Part shown: piece after piece, positions 1 to 7,366 of the stretch | Layout: every line of letters starts with the position of its first letter | Numbering within the stretch: position 1 is the first letter of the stretch | Source of the DNA: Marivivens sp. | Lineage (GTDB): Bacteria; Pseudomonadota; Alphaproteobacteria; Rhodobacterales; Rhodobacteraceae | NCBI GenBank assembly: GCA_017643845.1 | Contig: JAEPMR010000005.1 | Span: forward strand, 22,217-86,216 | Length of the DNA: 64,000 bases | Direction: 5' to 3' | The notes under the pieces: generated by a model | What the model was told of the DNA's origin: nothing | What the model saw: the letters and a program-made list of their open reading frames with translations, nothing else | Database searches by the model: none | Program-made: the position numbers and the translations under genes

Positions 1-577
1 TCGGAAGACGAGCGATGATCGCGGTCCCGCCCTGCAAAAGGTTAACTGGCCCCGCGACAATGTAGGCGCGTTCTTCGATGCTCTTGAGAACCGCCGGCCG
101 CCGTTGGGGGTCGGAAAGCAGGTCGTGGCCGACCGCACTGGCATTTCGCTCCTTTTGGGAGACGAACTCAACAACGGCATCCGGCGCAAGCTGCAAGCTC
201 ATGACCCCCGGCACGCTCTCCTCCAGAGCTGATGCAAATTCCTGAAACCTGTCCTCTTCGATTTCATCATGGCTCAGAACGAAAGCCTTGAGCGCATAGG
301 GCAGGGCGAGGCGTTGGTTCAGCTGTGATTCCAGCGACGCGCGAAATGCGTCGATCTCGGCATTCACGATTTCATCGAGATGTTGCTGTTCACTGGCGCG
401 CTGCACCGACCAGATCAGGTAGACGATAATCAGGAGAAACGCGAAAGTGGCGAAAAAGATCAGCCCCGCAACGCCGAACGGGCGGCTCCACCACGCTTTA
501 CGCGAATGCTTCGTTTTTCTGGCGGTGTGTTGCCGTGTTTTGGATGCCATAAACCGAGTCACCAATGCATTACGCAT
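1..577 (-). CDS. CHASE-domain membrane sensor, N-terminal part (cut by window edge)
   Basis: Only the first ~192 residues are present; the gene runs off the left edge. A basic N-terminus (about residues 11-30) is followed by one membrane segment at about 37-57. The periplasmic stretch after it resembles the CHASE sensory domain (LNQRLALPYALKAF, then a region predicted to mix helix and strand up to IIARLP). CHASE domains sense small ligands outside the membrane and are joined to histidine kinase, GGDEF/EAL or adenylate cyclase outputs; the output half lies outside the window, so the class cannot be told. The start at 577 has no clear Shine-Dalgarno site; an in-frame ATG at 550 is an alternative. 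Family assignment is by resemblance only. Confidence 0.6.
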   Translation of the reverse strand, partial: MRNALVTRFMASKTRQHTARKTKHSRKAWWSRPFGVAGLIFFATFAFLLIIVYLIWSVQRASEQQHLDEIVNAEIDAFRASLESQLNQRLALPYALKAFVLSHDEIEEDRFQEFASALEESVPGVMSLQLAPDAVVEFVSQKERNASAVGHDLLSDPQRRPAVLKSIEERAYIVAGPVNLLQGGTAIIARLP

Positions 578-632
578 CCCGATTAAGGACGCATTTTTCC
601 TTAGATACCAAGATGATCTTTAGTATTCCAGA

Positions 633-645
633 CTGAACAGTTCAG
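633..645. promoter_or_regulatory. Perfect palindrome CTGAAC-A-GTTCAG
   Basis: This 13-bp perfect palindrome lies between the end of the ribokinase gene and the start of the CHASE-sensor gene, about 56 nt upstream of the latter's start codon. The one-base centre is too small for an RNA hairpin loop, so a dimeric DNA-binding protein is the more natural reading. No regulator can be named from it. Confidence 0.3.
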
Positions 646-646
646 A

Positions 647-1576
647 TCACATGTTCGAACGGTTCAAGAATTGGGCCACATCGGCGTAAGAAGGCATCGC
701 AAGCCCCGCGCCTTTGCGTGTGACAGAGATAGCAGCCACCGCAGTCGCGAATTTCAGGCTCTCACGCATGTCCGCACCGCTTGCCAGTCCCGCCGCCAGC
801 CCGCCATTGAACGCGTCGCCCGCGCCCGTCGTGTCGACCACCGGACCGGCCTCCATCGGGTCGATGGTCCGCATGTGTTGGCCGTCATACCAGAGTGCGC
901 CGTTCTCTCCCAATGTCAGAATGATGTGCTTTGGCCCGCGTTGGTGCAGGGCATAGGCTGCGGCTTCGGCCTCTTCAAGCGTGCGCACGGGCAGGCCAGT
1001 CAGGATTTCGGTCTCTGATTCATTCGGGGTCAGAATATCGCATAATGCGAGCATCTCATCCGTCAGGTGTTGGGCCGGCGCAGGGTTCAGAATGGTGGTA
1101 ACACCCGCCGCACGGGCAATCTCCAATCCCCTTTGTGCTGCTTCCAGGGGCTGCTCGAGCTGGGTGACAAAGACCTTTGCACCGCCAATAGCCTCGGCTT
1201 GCGCATCCATGTCTTCTCCCGCGAGCCCGGTTGCCGCACCTGGACAGACGATAATCGCGTTCCTGCCGCTGCCTTTCTCCAGATAGATGAATGCCGCACC
1301 TGTCGACTCGTCCGGCATGACGCGGACCAGCGGCACCACGCCCGCCTGCTCCCATGTGTCATGGGCGAGTTGTCCGAATGCGTCGTCACCCAGTCGGGTA
1401 ATGATCGCTGTATTCGCCCCTGCTTTCGCTGCTGCGATGGCTTGATTTGATCCCTTCCCGCCGGGGCCCAGAGAAAAACTATCGCCCAGTAGTGTCTCGC
1501 CCATGACTGGCAGGCGCGCGGCTTCGAATATCGCGTCGCCAGCGAACACACCCAAAACGATCACATCATGCGCCAT
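647..1576 (-). CDS. rbsK: Ribokinase (PfkB family)
   Basis: A 309-residue PfkB-family sugar kinase expected to phosphorylate D-ribose to ribose 5-phosphate with ATP in the cytoplasm. The substrate-side signature GGKGSNQA lies at about 39-46, as in true ribokinases. The C-terminal signature DTTGAGDAFNGG (about 248-259) carries the anion hole and the catalytic base Asp254. Length equals that of E. coli RbsK. It stands alone: no ribose ABC transporter genes adjoin it, and the next gene upstream is the IclR regulator in the same direction about 90 nt away. Another nucleoside or sugar substrate of the PfkB family remains possible. Confidence 0.88.
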   Translation of the reverse strand: MAHDVIVLGVFAGDAIFEAARLPVMGETLLGDSFSLGPGGKGSNQAIAAAKAGANTAIITRLGDDAFGQLAHDTWEQAGVVPLVRVMPDESTGAAFIYLEKGSGRNAIIVCPGAATGLAGEDMDAQAEAIGGAKVFVTQLEQPLEAAQRGLEIARAAGVTTILNPAPAQHLTDEMLALCDILTPNESETEILTGLPVRTLEEAEAAAYALHQRGPKHIILTLGENGALWYDGQHMRTIDPMEAGPVVDTTGAGDAFNGGLAAGLASGADMRESLKFATAVAAISVTRKGAGLAMPSYADVAQFLNRSNM

Positions 1577-1668
1577 ACCCGTCCCCCGAAAACGCGCCCA
1601 TGACTATAAAAGGCGAATTTATCGTCGCATGGCAACAGTTTAGGCAATCGGCGTGGGGCGCACGGGCA

Positions 1669-2478
1669 TTATCCCCCCAAGGCGTCGGAAATCTCTTCGG
1701 CAGCCTGCCGCACGAGCGAGCCGAACAATTCGATCCGATCATCTGAAAAGCGGGTAGACGGGCCTGATATCGAAACACCGGCGATGACCTCGCCACTTGC
1801 ACCGTGAATCGCGGCTCCTATGCAGGACATTCCCAAATGTCGTTCCTCGCGGTCGAACGACCATCTGCGCGATCGTGTCTGCTCAAGATCACGCATCAGG
1901 GCGCTGGGCGTTGCCAAAGTGCGGTCGGTGAATGGTTCCAGTACCGCGCGGGAGAGCAATGCCTCGGTCCGCGCCGCGGGCAGGGCGGCTAGAATGGCCT
2001 TGCCGGTGCCGGATGCATGCATGGCGGTGCGCGTTCCCGGATTGAAAAACGCGCGGATCGGATGGGTTGCCTCTACCTGCCCGATGAAAACCACCGTCAG
2101 CCCGTCGCGTACGGCAAGGTTCGCGGTCTCGCCTGTTTCCTCCATCAAACGTCGCATTACAGGGCGGGAGACATCCAGAAGTGTTGTCCTGTTCAGATAG
2201 GCTGTTCCGGTCCGATAGGCCGCAATCCCGATAGCCCATTCCTGCGTAATCTCGTCGAACGATGCATATCCCCGTTGCTGGAGCGTGCTGAGAATCCGGT
2301 GCGTCGTCGCGGTCGGAATATCGCAGTTTACCGAGAGTTCCGTCAGCGTGTTGGCACCGCCATCAGCGAGGGCATCAAGCACGTTGAGCGCACGGTCCAG
2401 CACCTGCATCGTGGGGGCGCTTGTCTCCTTGAAGCTGGATTTCGGGCGTCCGCGGCCGCGCCGTGTATGTGTTGTCAT
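1669..2478 (-). CDS. bhcR: IclR-family regulator of the beta-hydroxyaspartate cycle (BhcR)
   Basis: A 269-residue IclR-family protein. A basic N-terminal tail (RRGRGRPKSS) precedes a winged helix-turn-helix at about 25-85 (ALNVLDALADGG..LTELSVNCDIPTATTHRILSTL), followed by the GAF-like effector domain ending near GVSISGPSTRF. It is transcribed divergently from bhcABCD, the arrangement described for Paracoccus denitrificans, where BhcR senses glyoxylate and controls the bhc genes. Function here is inferred from that synteny. Two A/T-rich inverted repeats in the shared promoter are candidate operators. The start codon sits just behind the first of them, which would also allow autoregulation. 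Confidence 0.85.
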   Translation of the reverse strand: MTTHTRRGRGRPKSSFKETSAPTMQVLDRALNVLDALADGGANTLTELSVNCDIPTATTHRILSTLQQRGYASFDEITQEWAIGIAAYRTGTAYLNRTTLLDVSRPVMRRLMEETGETANLAVRDGLTVVFIGQVEATHPIRAFFNPGTRTAMHASGTGKAILAALPAARTEALLSRAVLEPFTDRTLATPSALMRDLEQTRSRRWSFDREERHLGMSCIGAAIHGASGEVIAGVSISGPSTRFSDDRIELFGSLVRQAAEEISDALGG

Positions 2479-2493
2479 TTCTGCACCTGCAAA

Positions 2494-2536
2494 ATGAAAA
2501 ATTATTTCATACCAATGTATACCGTTTCATTTGAAA
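2494..2536. promoter_or_regulatory. Inverted repeats in the bhcR-bhcA divergent promoter
   Basis: The 178-bp intergenic region is strikingly A/T-rich compared with the genes on both sides. It contains ATGAAA-N5-TTTCAT at 2494-2510 and TTTCA-N2-TGAAA at 2525-2536, both built from the same TGAAA/TTTCA half-site. The first lies 16 nt upstream of the bhcR start codon. IclR-family proteins bind short palindromes in divergent promoters, so these are plausible BhcR sites. A/T-rich DNA also gives such repeats by chance. Confidence 0.35.
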
Positions 2537-2656
2537 ATCAAATTAAACATTTAAAACATAGGTTTATATAAATTTTATAATTATTGAAAAATGATTTTGA
2601 AAAAATTGCGAAAATCGCGCGACTCGCAGATGATCAGGGCAAAGGAGGACCACACC

Positions 2657-3847
2657 ATGTCCGATCAGAACCCTGTTTTCATCCCCGGCCCCACGAACAT
2701 TCCTGACCGCCTGCGCCGCGCAATGATGGTCCAGACCCAAGACCACCGCGCACCGGATTTCGTTGAAACCTTCGCGCCGGTGCTGGAAAAATCAAAGCGC
2801 GTGTTCGGCACGACCCAAGGCACGGTCATCACCTTCCCCGCCAGCGGCACTGGCGGCTGGGAAGCAGCAATCAGCAACACGCTCTCCCCGGGCGACAAGG
2901 TCCTGATCGCCCGCTACGGCATGTTCTCGCATCGCTGGATTGATCTCTGCCAGCGCCACGGGCTCGATGTCGAAGTGATCGAGACACCATGGGGTCAGGG
3001 TGCGCCCGCCGCCCGCTTCGAGGAGCGGCTCACAGCCGACAAGGAGCACGCGATCAAGGCTGTCCTCGTCACCCACAACGAAACTGCCACCGGTGTGAAA
3101 TCCGACATTGCCGCTGTCCGCGCCGCGATGGACGCTGCAAACCACCCTGCACTTCTGCTCGTCGATGCGGTGTCCTCGCTGGCCTCAATGCCCTTCGAGA
3201 TGGACCAATGGGGCGTCGATATCTGTGTCTCCGGCAGTCAAAAGGGCTTTATGCTGGCGACAGGCATGGCCATTCTCGCCGTCAGCCCGAAGGCGCTCGC
3301 CGCGATGGAAAGCGCCAAGCTGCACCGCACTTTCTTCGATTTCCGCGATATGATGAAAGCGAACGCCACTGGCGGTTTCCCTTACACGCCGCCCCTGCAG
3401 CTGATCTACGGTCTGCGCGAAAGCCTCGCAATGCTCGAAGAAGAAGGCTTGGAAAATGTCTATGCCCGCCACACGCATCTGGCCGAAGGTGTCCGCCAAG
3501 CGGTGCGCGCGTGGGGGCTGCGCCTGGTGGCGGAATCGCCCGATCTCTACTCCGATACGGTCAGCGCGATCTACGTGCCTGAAGGCTTCGACAGCAACGC
3601 CCTCACCGATCACGCCTTCCACCGCTATGGCGTGTCCTTTGGGATCGGCTTGGGCGAGATGAATGGCAAAGCGTTCCGCATCGGTCACCTTGGCAGCCTG
3701 ACCGAGCCGATGGTGCTCTCCGGTCTGGCGACGATCGAAATGGCGATGGCCGATCTGGGCTATCCGATCCGCTTGGGCAGCGGCCTTGCCGCCGCACAGG
3801 AACATTTTCGTTCTGCCCACAGCATCCCGTCTCAATCCGCTGCCTGA
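2657..3847 (+). CDS. bhcA: L-aspartate:glyoxylate aminotransferase BhcA
   Basis: A 396-residue class V (fold type I) PLP aminotransferase of the serine-glyoxylate/alanine-glyoxylate aminotransferase type. The PLP lysine is K196 in SGSQKGFM, preceded by the cofactor aspartate in LLLVDAVSS (about 167-175). In the beta-hydroxyaspartate cycle BhcA makes glycine from glyoxylate using L-aspartate as amino donor and releases oxaloacetate. I place the start at 2657 because AAGGAGG lies 8 nt upstream; an in-frame ATG at 2591 would add a tail with no family resemblance. It opens a four-gene operon. The family alone would allow serine-glyoxylate aminotransferase; the bhcBCD neighbours decide the name. 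Confidence 0.9.
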   Translation: MSDQNPVFIPGPTNIPDRLRRAMMVQTQDHRAPDFVETFAPVLEKSKRVFGTTQGTVITFPASGTGGWEAAISNTLSPGDKVLIARYGMFSHRWIDLCQRHGLDVEVIETPWGQGAPAARFEERLTADKEHAIKAVLVTHNETATGVKSDIAAVRAAMDAANHPALLLVDAVSSLASMPFEMDQWGVDICVSGSQKGFMLATGMAILAVSPKALAAMESAKLHRTFFDFRDMMKANATGGFPYTPPLQLIYGLRESLAMLEEEGLENVYARHTHLAEGVRQAVRAWGLRLVAESPDLYSDTVSAIYVPEGFDSNALTDHAFHRYGVSFGIGLGEMNGKAFRIGHLGSLTEPMVLSGLATIEMAMADLGYPIRLGSGLAAAQEHFRSAHSIPSQSAA

Positions 3848-3856
3848 GGACCACCA

Positions 3857-4831
3857 ATGCTCGATATCAACACACCAGCCGAAACGCTGACCATCGACGA
3901 CATGCGCGCCGCGCATGAACGTATCAAACCGTATATCAACCGCACACCAGTTCTGCGGTCCCAGTACCTAGATGACCTCACCGGCGCTCAATTGTTCTTC
4001 AAATGCGAAAACTTTCAGGAAGCTGGCGCTTTCAAGGTGCGCGGCGCGTGTAATGCGGTCTTTGGCCTCAGTGACGAAGCCGCTGAAAAGGGGGTCTGCA
4101 CCCATTCCTCCGGCAACCACGCGCTCTCGCTCAGCTATGCTGCCGGTCGGCGCGGCATTCCTTGCAATGTGGTGATGCCCCGTACCGCGCCACAGGCCAA
4201 GAAGGATGCAGTTCGCCGTTACGGTGGCACGATCACCGAATGCGAACCGTCCACCACCTCACGCGAGGCGGTCTTCGCCGAAGTTCAGGCGCGGACGGGC
4301 GGTGAATTCGTCCACCCCTATAACGACCCGCGCGTGATCGCGGGGCAGGCCACCTGTTCGGCGGAACTCCTTGAACAGACCGGCGGCCTTGATGCCGTTG
4401 TGGCCCCCATCGGCGGCGGCGGCATGATCTCCGGCACCTGCCTGACGCTCTCGAACCTCGCGTCTGACACGGCCATCTACGCCGCTGAGCCGGAACAGGC
4501 CGACGACGCTTACCGCTCGTTCAAGGCGGGTCACATCATCGCTGATGATGCGCCCGACACCATCGCCGACGGGCTGAAAGTGCCGCTCAAGGAAAACACC
4601 TGGCATTTCGTCTCCCGCTACGTGACCGACATTCAAACGGCCAGCGAGCAGGAGATCATCGACGCGATGAAGATCACGTGGAAATACCTGCGGATCGTCA
4701 TGGAACCCAGCTGCGCAGTCCCGCTCGCTGTCATTCTCAAGAACCCCGACGCCTATCGCGGCAAGCGCGTTGGCGTGGTCATCACCGGCGGCAACGTCGA
4801 TCTGGACAAACTGCCTTGGATCAAAGGCTAG
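3857..4831 (+). CDS. bhcB: beta-Hydroxyaspartate dehydratase BhcB
   Basis: A 324-residue fold-type II PLP enzyme of the threonine dehydratase/serine racemase family. The PLP lysine is K60 in AGAFKVRGA, the substrate loop is SSGNHA (about 84-89), and the glycine-rich phosphate cradle GGGG is at 186-189. There is no ACT-type regulatory domain, as expected for BhcB rather than biosynthetic IlvA. In the cycle it dehydrates (2R,3S)-beta-hydroxyaspartate to iminosuccinate. It begins 9 nt after the bhcA stop, preceded by GAGGACC. Serine racemase or threo-hydroxyaspartate dehydratase would be the name without this context. Confidence 0.9.
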   Translation: MLDINTPAETLTIDDMRAAHERIKPYINRTPVLRSQYLDDLTGAQLFFKCENFQEAGAFKVRGACNAVFGLSDEAAEKGVCTHSSGNHALSLSYAAGRRGIPCNVVMPRTAPQAKKDAVRRYGGTITECEPSTTSREAVFAEVQARTGGEFVHPYNDPRVIAGQATCSAELLEQTGGLDAVVAPIGGGGMISGTCLTLSNLASDTAIYAAEPEQADDAYRSFKAGHIIADDAPDTIADGLKVPLKENTWHFVSRYVTDIQTASEQEIIDAMKITWKYLRIVMEPSCAVPLAVILKNPDAYRGKRVGVVITGGNVDLDKLPWIKG

Positions 4832-4842
4832 GAGGAAGACCT

Positions 4843-6006
4843 ATGAAAGACACCACTGATTTTTCCGATCTCGAGGTTGGCTATGATGTTCCCGCATTGC
4901 CGGGGATGGATGCAGCCGACATTCAAACACCCTGCCTCGTCCTTGATCTCGATGCACTCGAACGCAACATCAAGAAAATGGGCGATTGGGCCAAGGCGCA
5001 CGGCGTCCGTCACCGCGTGCACGGCAAGATGCACAAATCCGTCGATGTCGCGCTCTTGCAAGAGAAACTCGGCGGCTCCTGCGGCGTCTGCTGCCAGAAG
5101 GTCAGCGAGGCAGAGGTCTTTGCCCGTGGCGGCATCACGGACGTTCTGGTTTCCAATCAGGTCCGCGACCCGGCCAAGATCGACCGTCTTGCCCGTCTGC
5201 CCAAGCTCGGCGCGCGCACGATCTGCTGCGTTGATGATCTGGCGAATATCGCTGACCTCTCTGCAGCCGCACAGCGTCATGGCACCCAAATCGAATGCCT
5301 TGTCGAGATCGACTGCGGCGCGGGTCGCTGCGGTGTGACGCGCACCGCTGATGTTGTTGAAATCGCGCAGGCGATTGACGCAGCCGAGGGCCTGAAATTC
5401 GCAGGCATCCAAGCCTATCAGGGCGCGATGCAGCACCTCGACAGTTACGCCGACCGCAAAGCCAAGATCGAGATCGCCGTCGAGATGGTGCGCGACGCCG
5501 TGAATGGCCTCGCCGCTGTCGGACTGGAATGCGATATCGTCGGCGGCGGCGGTACCGGCTCCTACTATTTCGAGGGCACTTCAGGCGTTTATAACGAACT
5601 GCAATGCGGCTCCTACGCTTTCATGGACGCCGATTACGGGCGCATCCTCGATGAGAACGGCAACCGGATCGACGATGGTGAATGGGAGAACGCGCTCTTC
5701 ATCCTCACCAGCGTCATGAGCCACGCCAAGGCCGAGAAAGCCATCGTTGATGCAGGGCTGAAGGCACAATCCGTCGATAGCGGCTTGCCGGTGATCTACG
5801 GGCGCACGGATGTGAAATACATCAAATGCTCTGACGAGCACGGCGTCGTCGAAGACCCGAACGGTGTGTTGAAGGTGAACGACAAGCTCAAGCTCGTTCC
5901 CGGTCACTGTGACCCCACATGCAATGTGCATGATTGGTATGTCGGCGTGCGCGGCGATAAGGTCGAGACGCTCTGGCCCGTATCCGCACGCGGAAAGGCC
6001 TACTGA
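4843..6006 (+). CDS. bhcC: beta-Hydroxyaspartate aldolase BhcC
   Basis: A 387-residue protein of the D-threonine aldolase / D-serine dehydratase (DSD1) family: a PLP-binding alanine-racemase-like barrel followed by a beta domain. The probable PLP lysine is K62 in VHGKMHK. The C-terminal metal-binding motif is seen in PGHCDPTCNVHDW. In the cycle it condenses glycine with glyoxylate to (2R,3S)-beta-hydroxyaspartate. GGAGGA at 4831 supports the start at 4843, 11 nt after bhcB. Its TGA overlaps the bhcD ATG (TGATG), which points to translational coupling. Confidence 0.9.
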   Translation: MKDTTDFSDLEVGYDVPALPGMDAADIQTPCLVLDLDALERNIKKMGDWAKAHGVRHRVHGKMHKSVDVALLQEKLGGSCGVCCQKVSEAEVFARGGITDVLVSNQVRDPAKIDRLARLPKLGARTICCVDDLANIADLSAAAQRHGTQIECLVEIDCGAGRCGVTRTADVVEIAQAIDAAEGLKFAGIQAYQGAMQHLDSYADRKAKIEIAVEMVRDAVNGLAAVGLECDIVGGGGTGSYYFEGTSGVYNELQCGSYAFMDADYGRILDENGNRIDDGEWENALFILTSVMSHAKAEKAIVDAGLKAQSVDSGLPVIYGRTDVKYIKCSDEHGVVEDPNGVLKVNDKLKLVPGHCDPTCNVHDWYVGVRGDKVETLWPVSARGKAY

Positions 6007-6980
6007 TGCCTGAGATCTTGATTGTAGGAGAGGACATTTGCCAGCAGGTCGTCAGCCGCTCCGACGCATTTGCCGCTGTCGAGAACGTGTTTGCGGCGAT
6101 GGCGCAGGGTGACGCGTGGAACTTTCCCGTCGTGCGCGAGGCACTCGGCCACGCAGACGCGCTCTACGGCTTTAAATCCGGTTTTGATCGGGCGGGCATG
6201 GCGCTTGGCGTCAAATCCGGCGGATACTGGCCGGGGAACATGGCGAAGGGACTGACCAACCACCAGTCGACGGTCTTCCTGTTTGACCCCGATACCGGAC
6301 AGCTCTCCGCGCTCGTAGGCGGCAATTACCTCACTGCTGTGCGCACGGCAGCGTCGTCTGCGGTTTCCATCGACCATCTTGCGCGCAAAGACGCCCGCGT
6401 TCTGGGCATGGTCGGGGCAGGGCATCAGTCCACCTTTCAGCTGCGCGCCGCCGCCGAGCAGCGTGAGTTTGACAAGGTCGTCGCATGGAATCCCCATCCC
6501 GACATGCTGCCCAAGCTGGGCGTCGTGGCCGAAGAACTGGGTCTGCCGTTCGAAGCGGTCACGCGAGAGGAGCTTGGCGCACAGGCGGATGTGATCATCA
6601 CCATCACCTCAGCCTTCGAACCTCTCTTGATGGCGGATTGGATCAAGCCCGGCACCCATATCGCCTGCATGGGCACCGATACCGTCGGCAAGCAAGAGGT
6701 CGATCCAGCCATTGTCGCCCGCGCAACCGTCTTTACCGATGAGGTGGCCCAGAGCATCACTTTGGGAGAAGCGCAGCACGCGGTTCAAGCCGGGTTGATC
6801 ACAGCAAGTGACATCACGCCCATCGGCAAGGTGATCAACGGCGATCATGCAGGTCGCCAGTCAGAGGACGAGATTACCCTCTTCGACGGGACCGGCGTGG
6901 GCTTGCAGGATCTCGCCGTCGCGCAGGTCGCGGCCCGCGTCGCACGCGAGCGTGGCTTGGCAGGCATCACACAGCTTTAA
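6006..6980 (+). CDS. bhcD: Iminosuccinate reductase BhcD
   Basis: A 324-residue member of the ornithine cyclodeaminase / mu-crystallin family. The NAD(P)-binding Rossmann turn is VLGMVGAGHQS (about 132-142), and the conserved family segment GGNYLTAVRTAASSAV lies just before it. In the cycle BhcD reduces iminosuccinate to L-aspartate, which BhcA uses again as amino donor, closing the loop. The start overlaps the bhcC stop. Ornithine cyclodeaminase or another imine reductase would be the alternative by sequence alone; the complete bhcABCD order makes BhcD the best call. Confidence 0.9.
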   Translation: MPEILIVGEDICQQVVSRSDAFAAVENVFAAMAQGDAWNFPVVREALGHADALYGFKSGFDRAGMALGVKSGGYWPGNMAKGLTNHQSTVFLFDPDTGQLSALVGGNYLTAVRTAASSAVSIDHLARKDARVLGMVGAGHQSTFQLRAAAEQREFDKVVAWNPHPDMLPKLGVVAEELGLPFEAVTREELGAQADVIITITSAFEPLLMADWIKPGTHIACMGTDTVGKQEVDPAIVARATVFTDEVAQSITLGEAQHAVQAGLITASDITPIGKVINGDHAGRQSEDEITLFDGTGVGLQDLAVAQVAARVARERGLAGITQL

Positions 6981-6995
6981 TCACAGGTGCGGTGG

Positions 6996-7295
6996 TCAGC
7001 TCTTGCTCAGAAGCGTCCGCCGCGCCTCATAATCCTCAGGGTCGATCTCGCCTCGCGCCAGTCGCATGTCCAGCTCGTCCAGCGCCGATGGTCCTTTTTC
7101 CTCGGGTCGCCCCATGCTCGGGCGAAAGATCACATAGGCGCAGCAGACAATTGCGGCGAGCACGATCAGCCAGACAAATGGCCCCATGAACCAGCCGCCA
7201 TAGCCATGCATATGCGATCCATAGGTTCCGTCTGGGTCCGCCAGCGCGAGAGTGGGCGCAATCAGCGCAGCGGAAGATATCAGTAGCGGTTTCAC
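6996..7295 (-). CDS. Small membrane protein with SHOCT domain
   Basis: About 99 residues. I choose the GTG at 7295 because AGGAG lies 7 nt upstream and the product then starts with an ideal signal sequence (about residues 1-19, ending ALA); an ATG at 7313 would add six residues. A second membrane segment follows (FMGPFVWLIVLAAIVCCAYVIF). The C-terminus DELDMRLARGEIDPEDYEARR is a SHOCT motif, a short helical segment often found at the end of small membrane proteins and thought to mediate oligomer or protein contacts. Its function is unknown. A perfect FNR-type box lies 54 nt upstream, so oxygen control is likely. It converges on bhcD with a 15-nt gap. Confidence 0.7.
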   Translation of the reverse strand: MKPLLISSAALIAPTLALADPDGTYGSHMHGYGGWFMGPFVWLIVLAAIVCCAYVIFRPSMGRPEEKGPSALDELDMRLARGEIDPEDYEARRTLLSKS

Positions 7296-7348
7296 GTCAG
7301 CACTCCTGTTCATCTGAGCTCAGATTACACTAAGAAACCCATCCCGAT

Positions 7349-7362
7349 TTGATCGTGATCAA
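7349..7362. promoter_or_regulatory. Perfect FNR/FnrL-type box TTGAT-N4-ATCAA
   Basis: TTGATCGTGATCAA matches the FNR/FnrL consensus at every specified position. It lies between the SulP stop codon and the SHOCT-protein gene. Its centre is 60 nt upstream of the GTG start, with TAATCT/TGTAAT as possible -10 sequences about 30 nt downstream, which fits a class II activator position near -40 with a short leader containing AGGAG. Dnr/NnrR-type regulators recognise almost the same sequence. Confidence 0.6.
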
Positions 7363-7366
7363 CCGC

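Noticed and set aside
647..1576. Ribokinase as part of the bhc module
   Set aside because: It points the same way as bhcR but has no role in glyoxylate metabolism and is separated by about 90 nt. Co-location is probably incidental.
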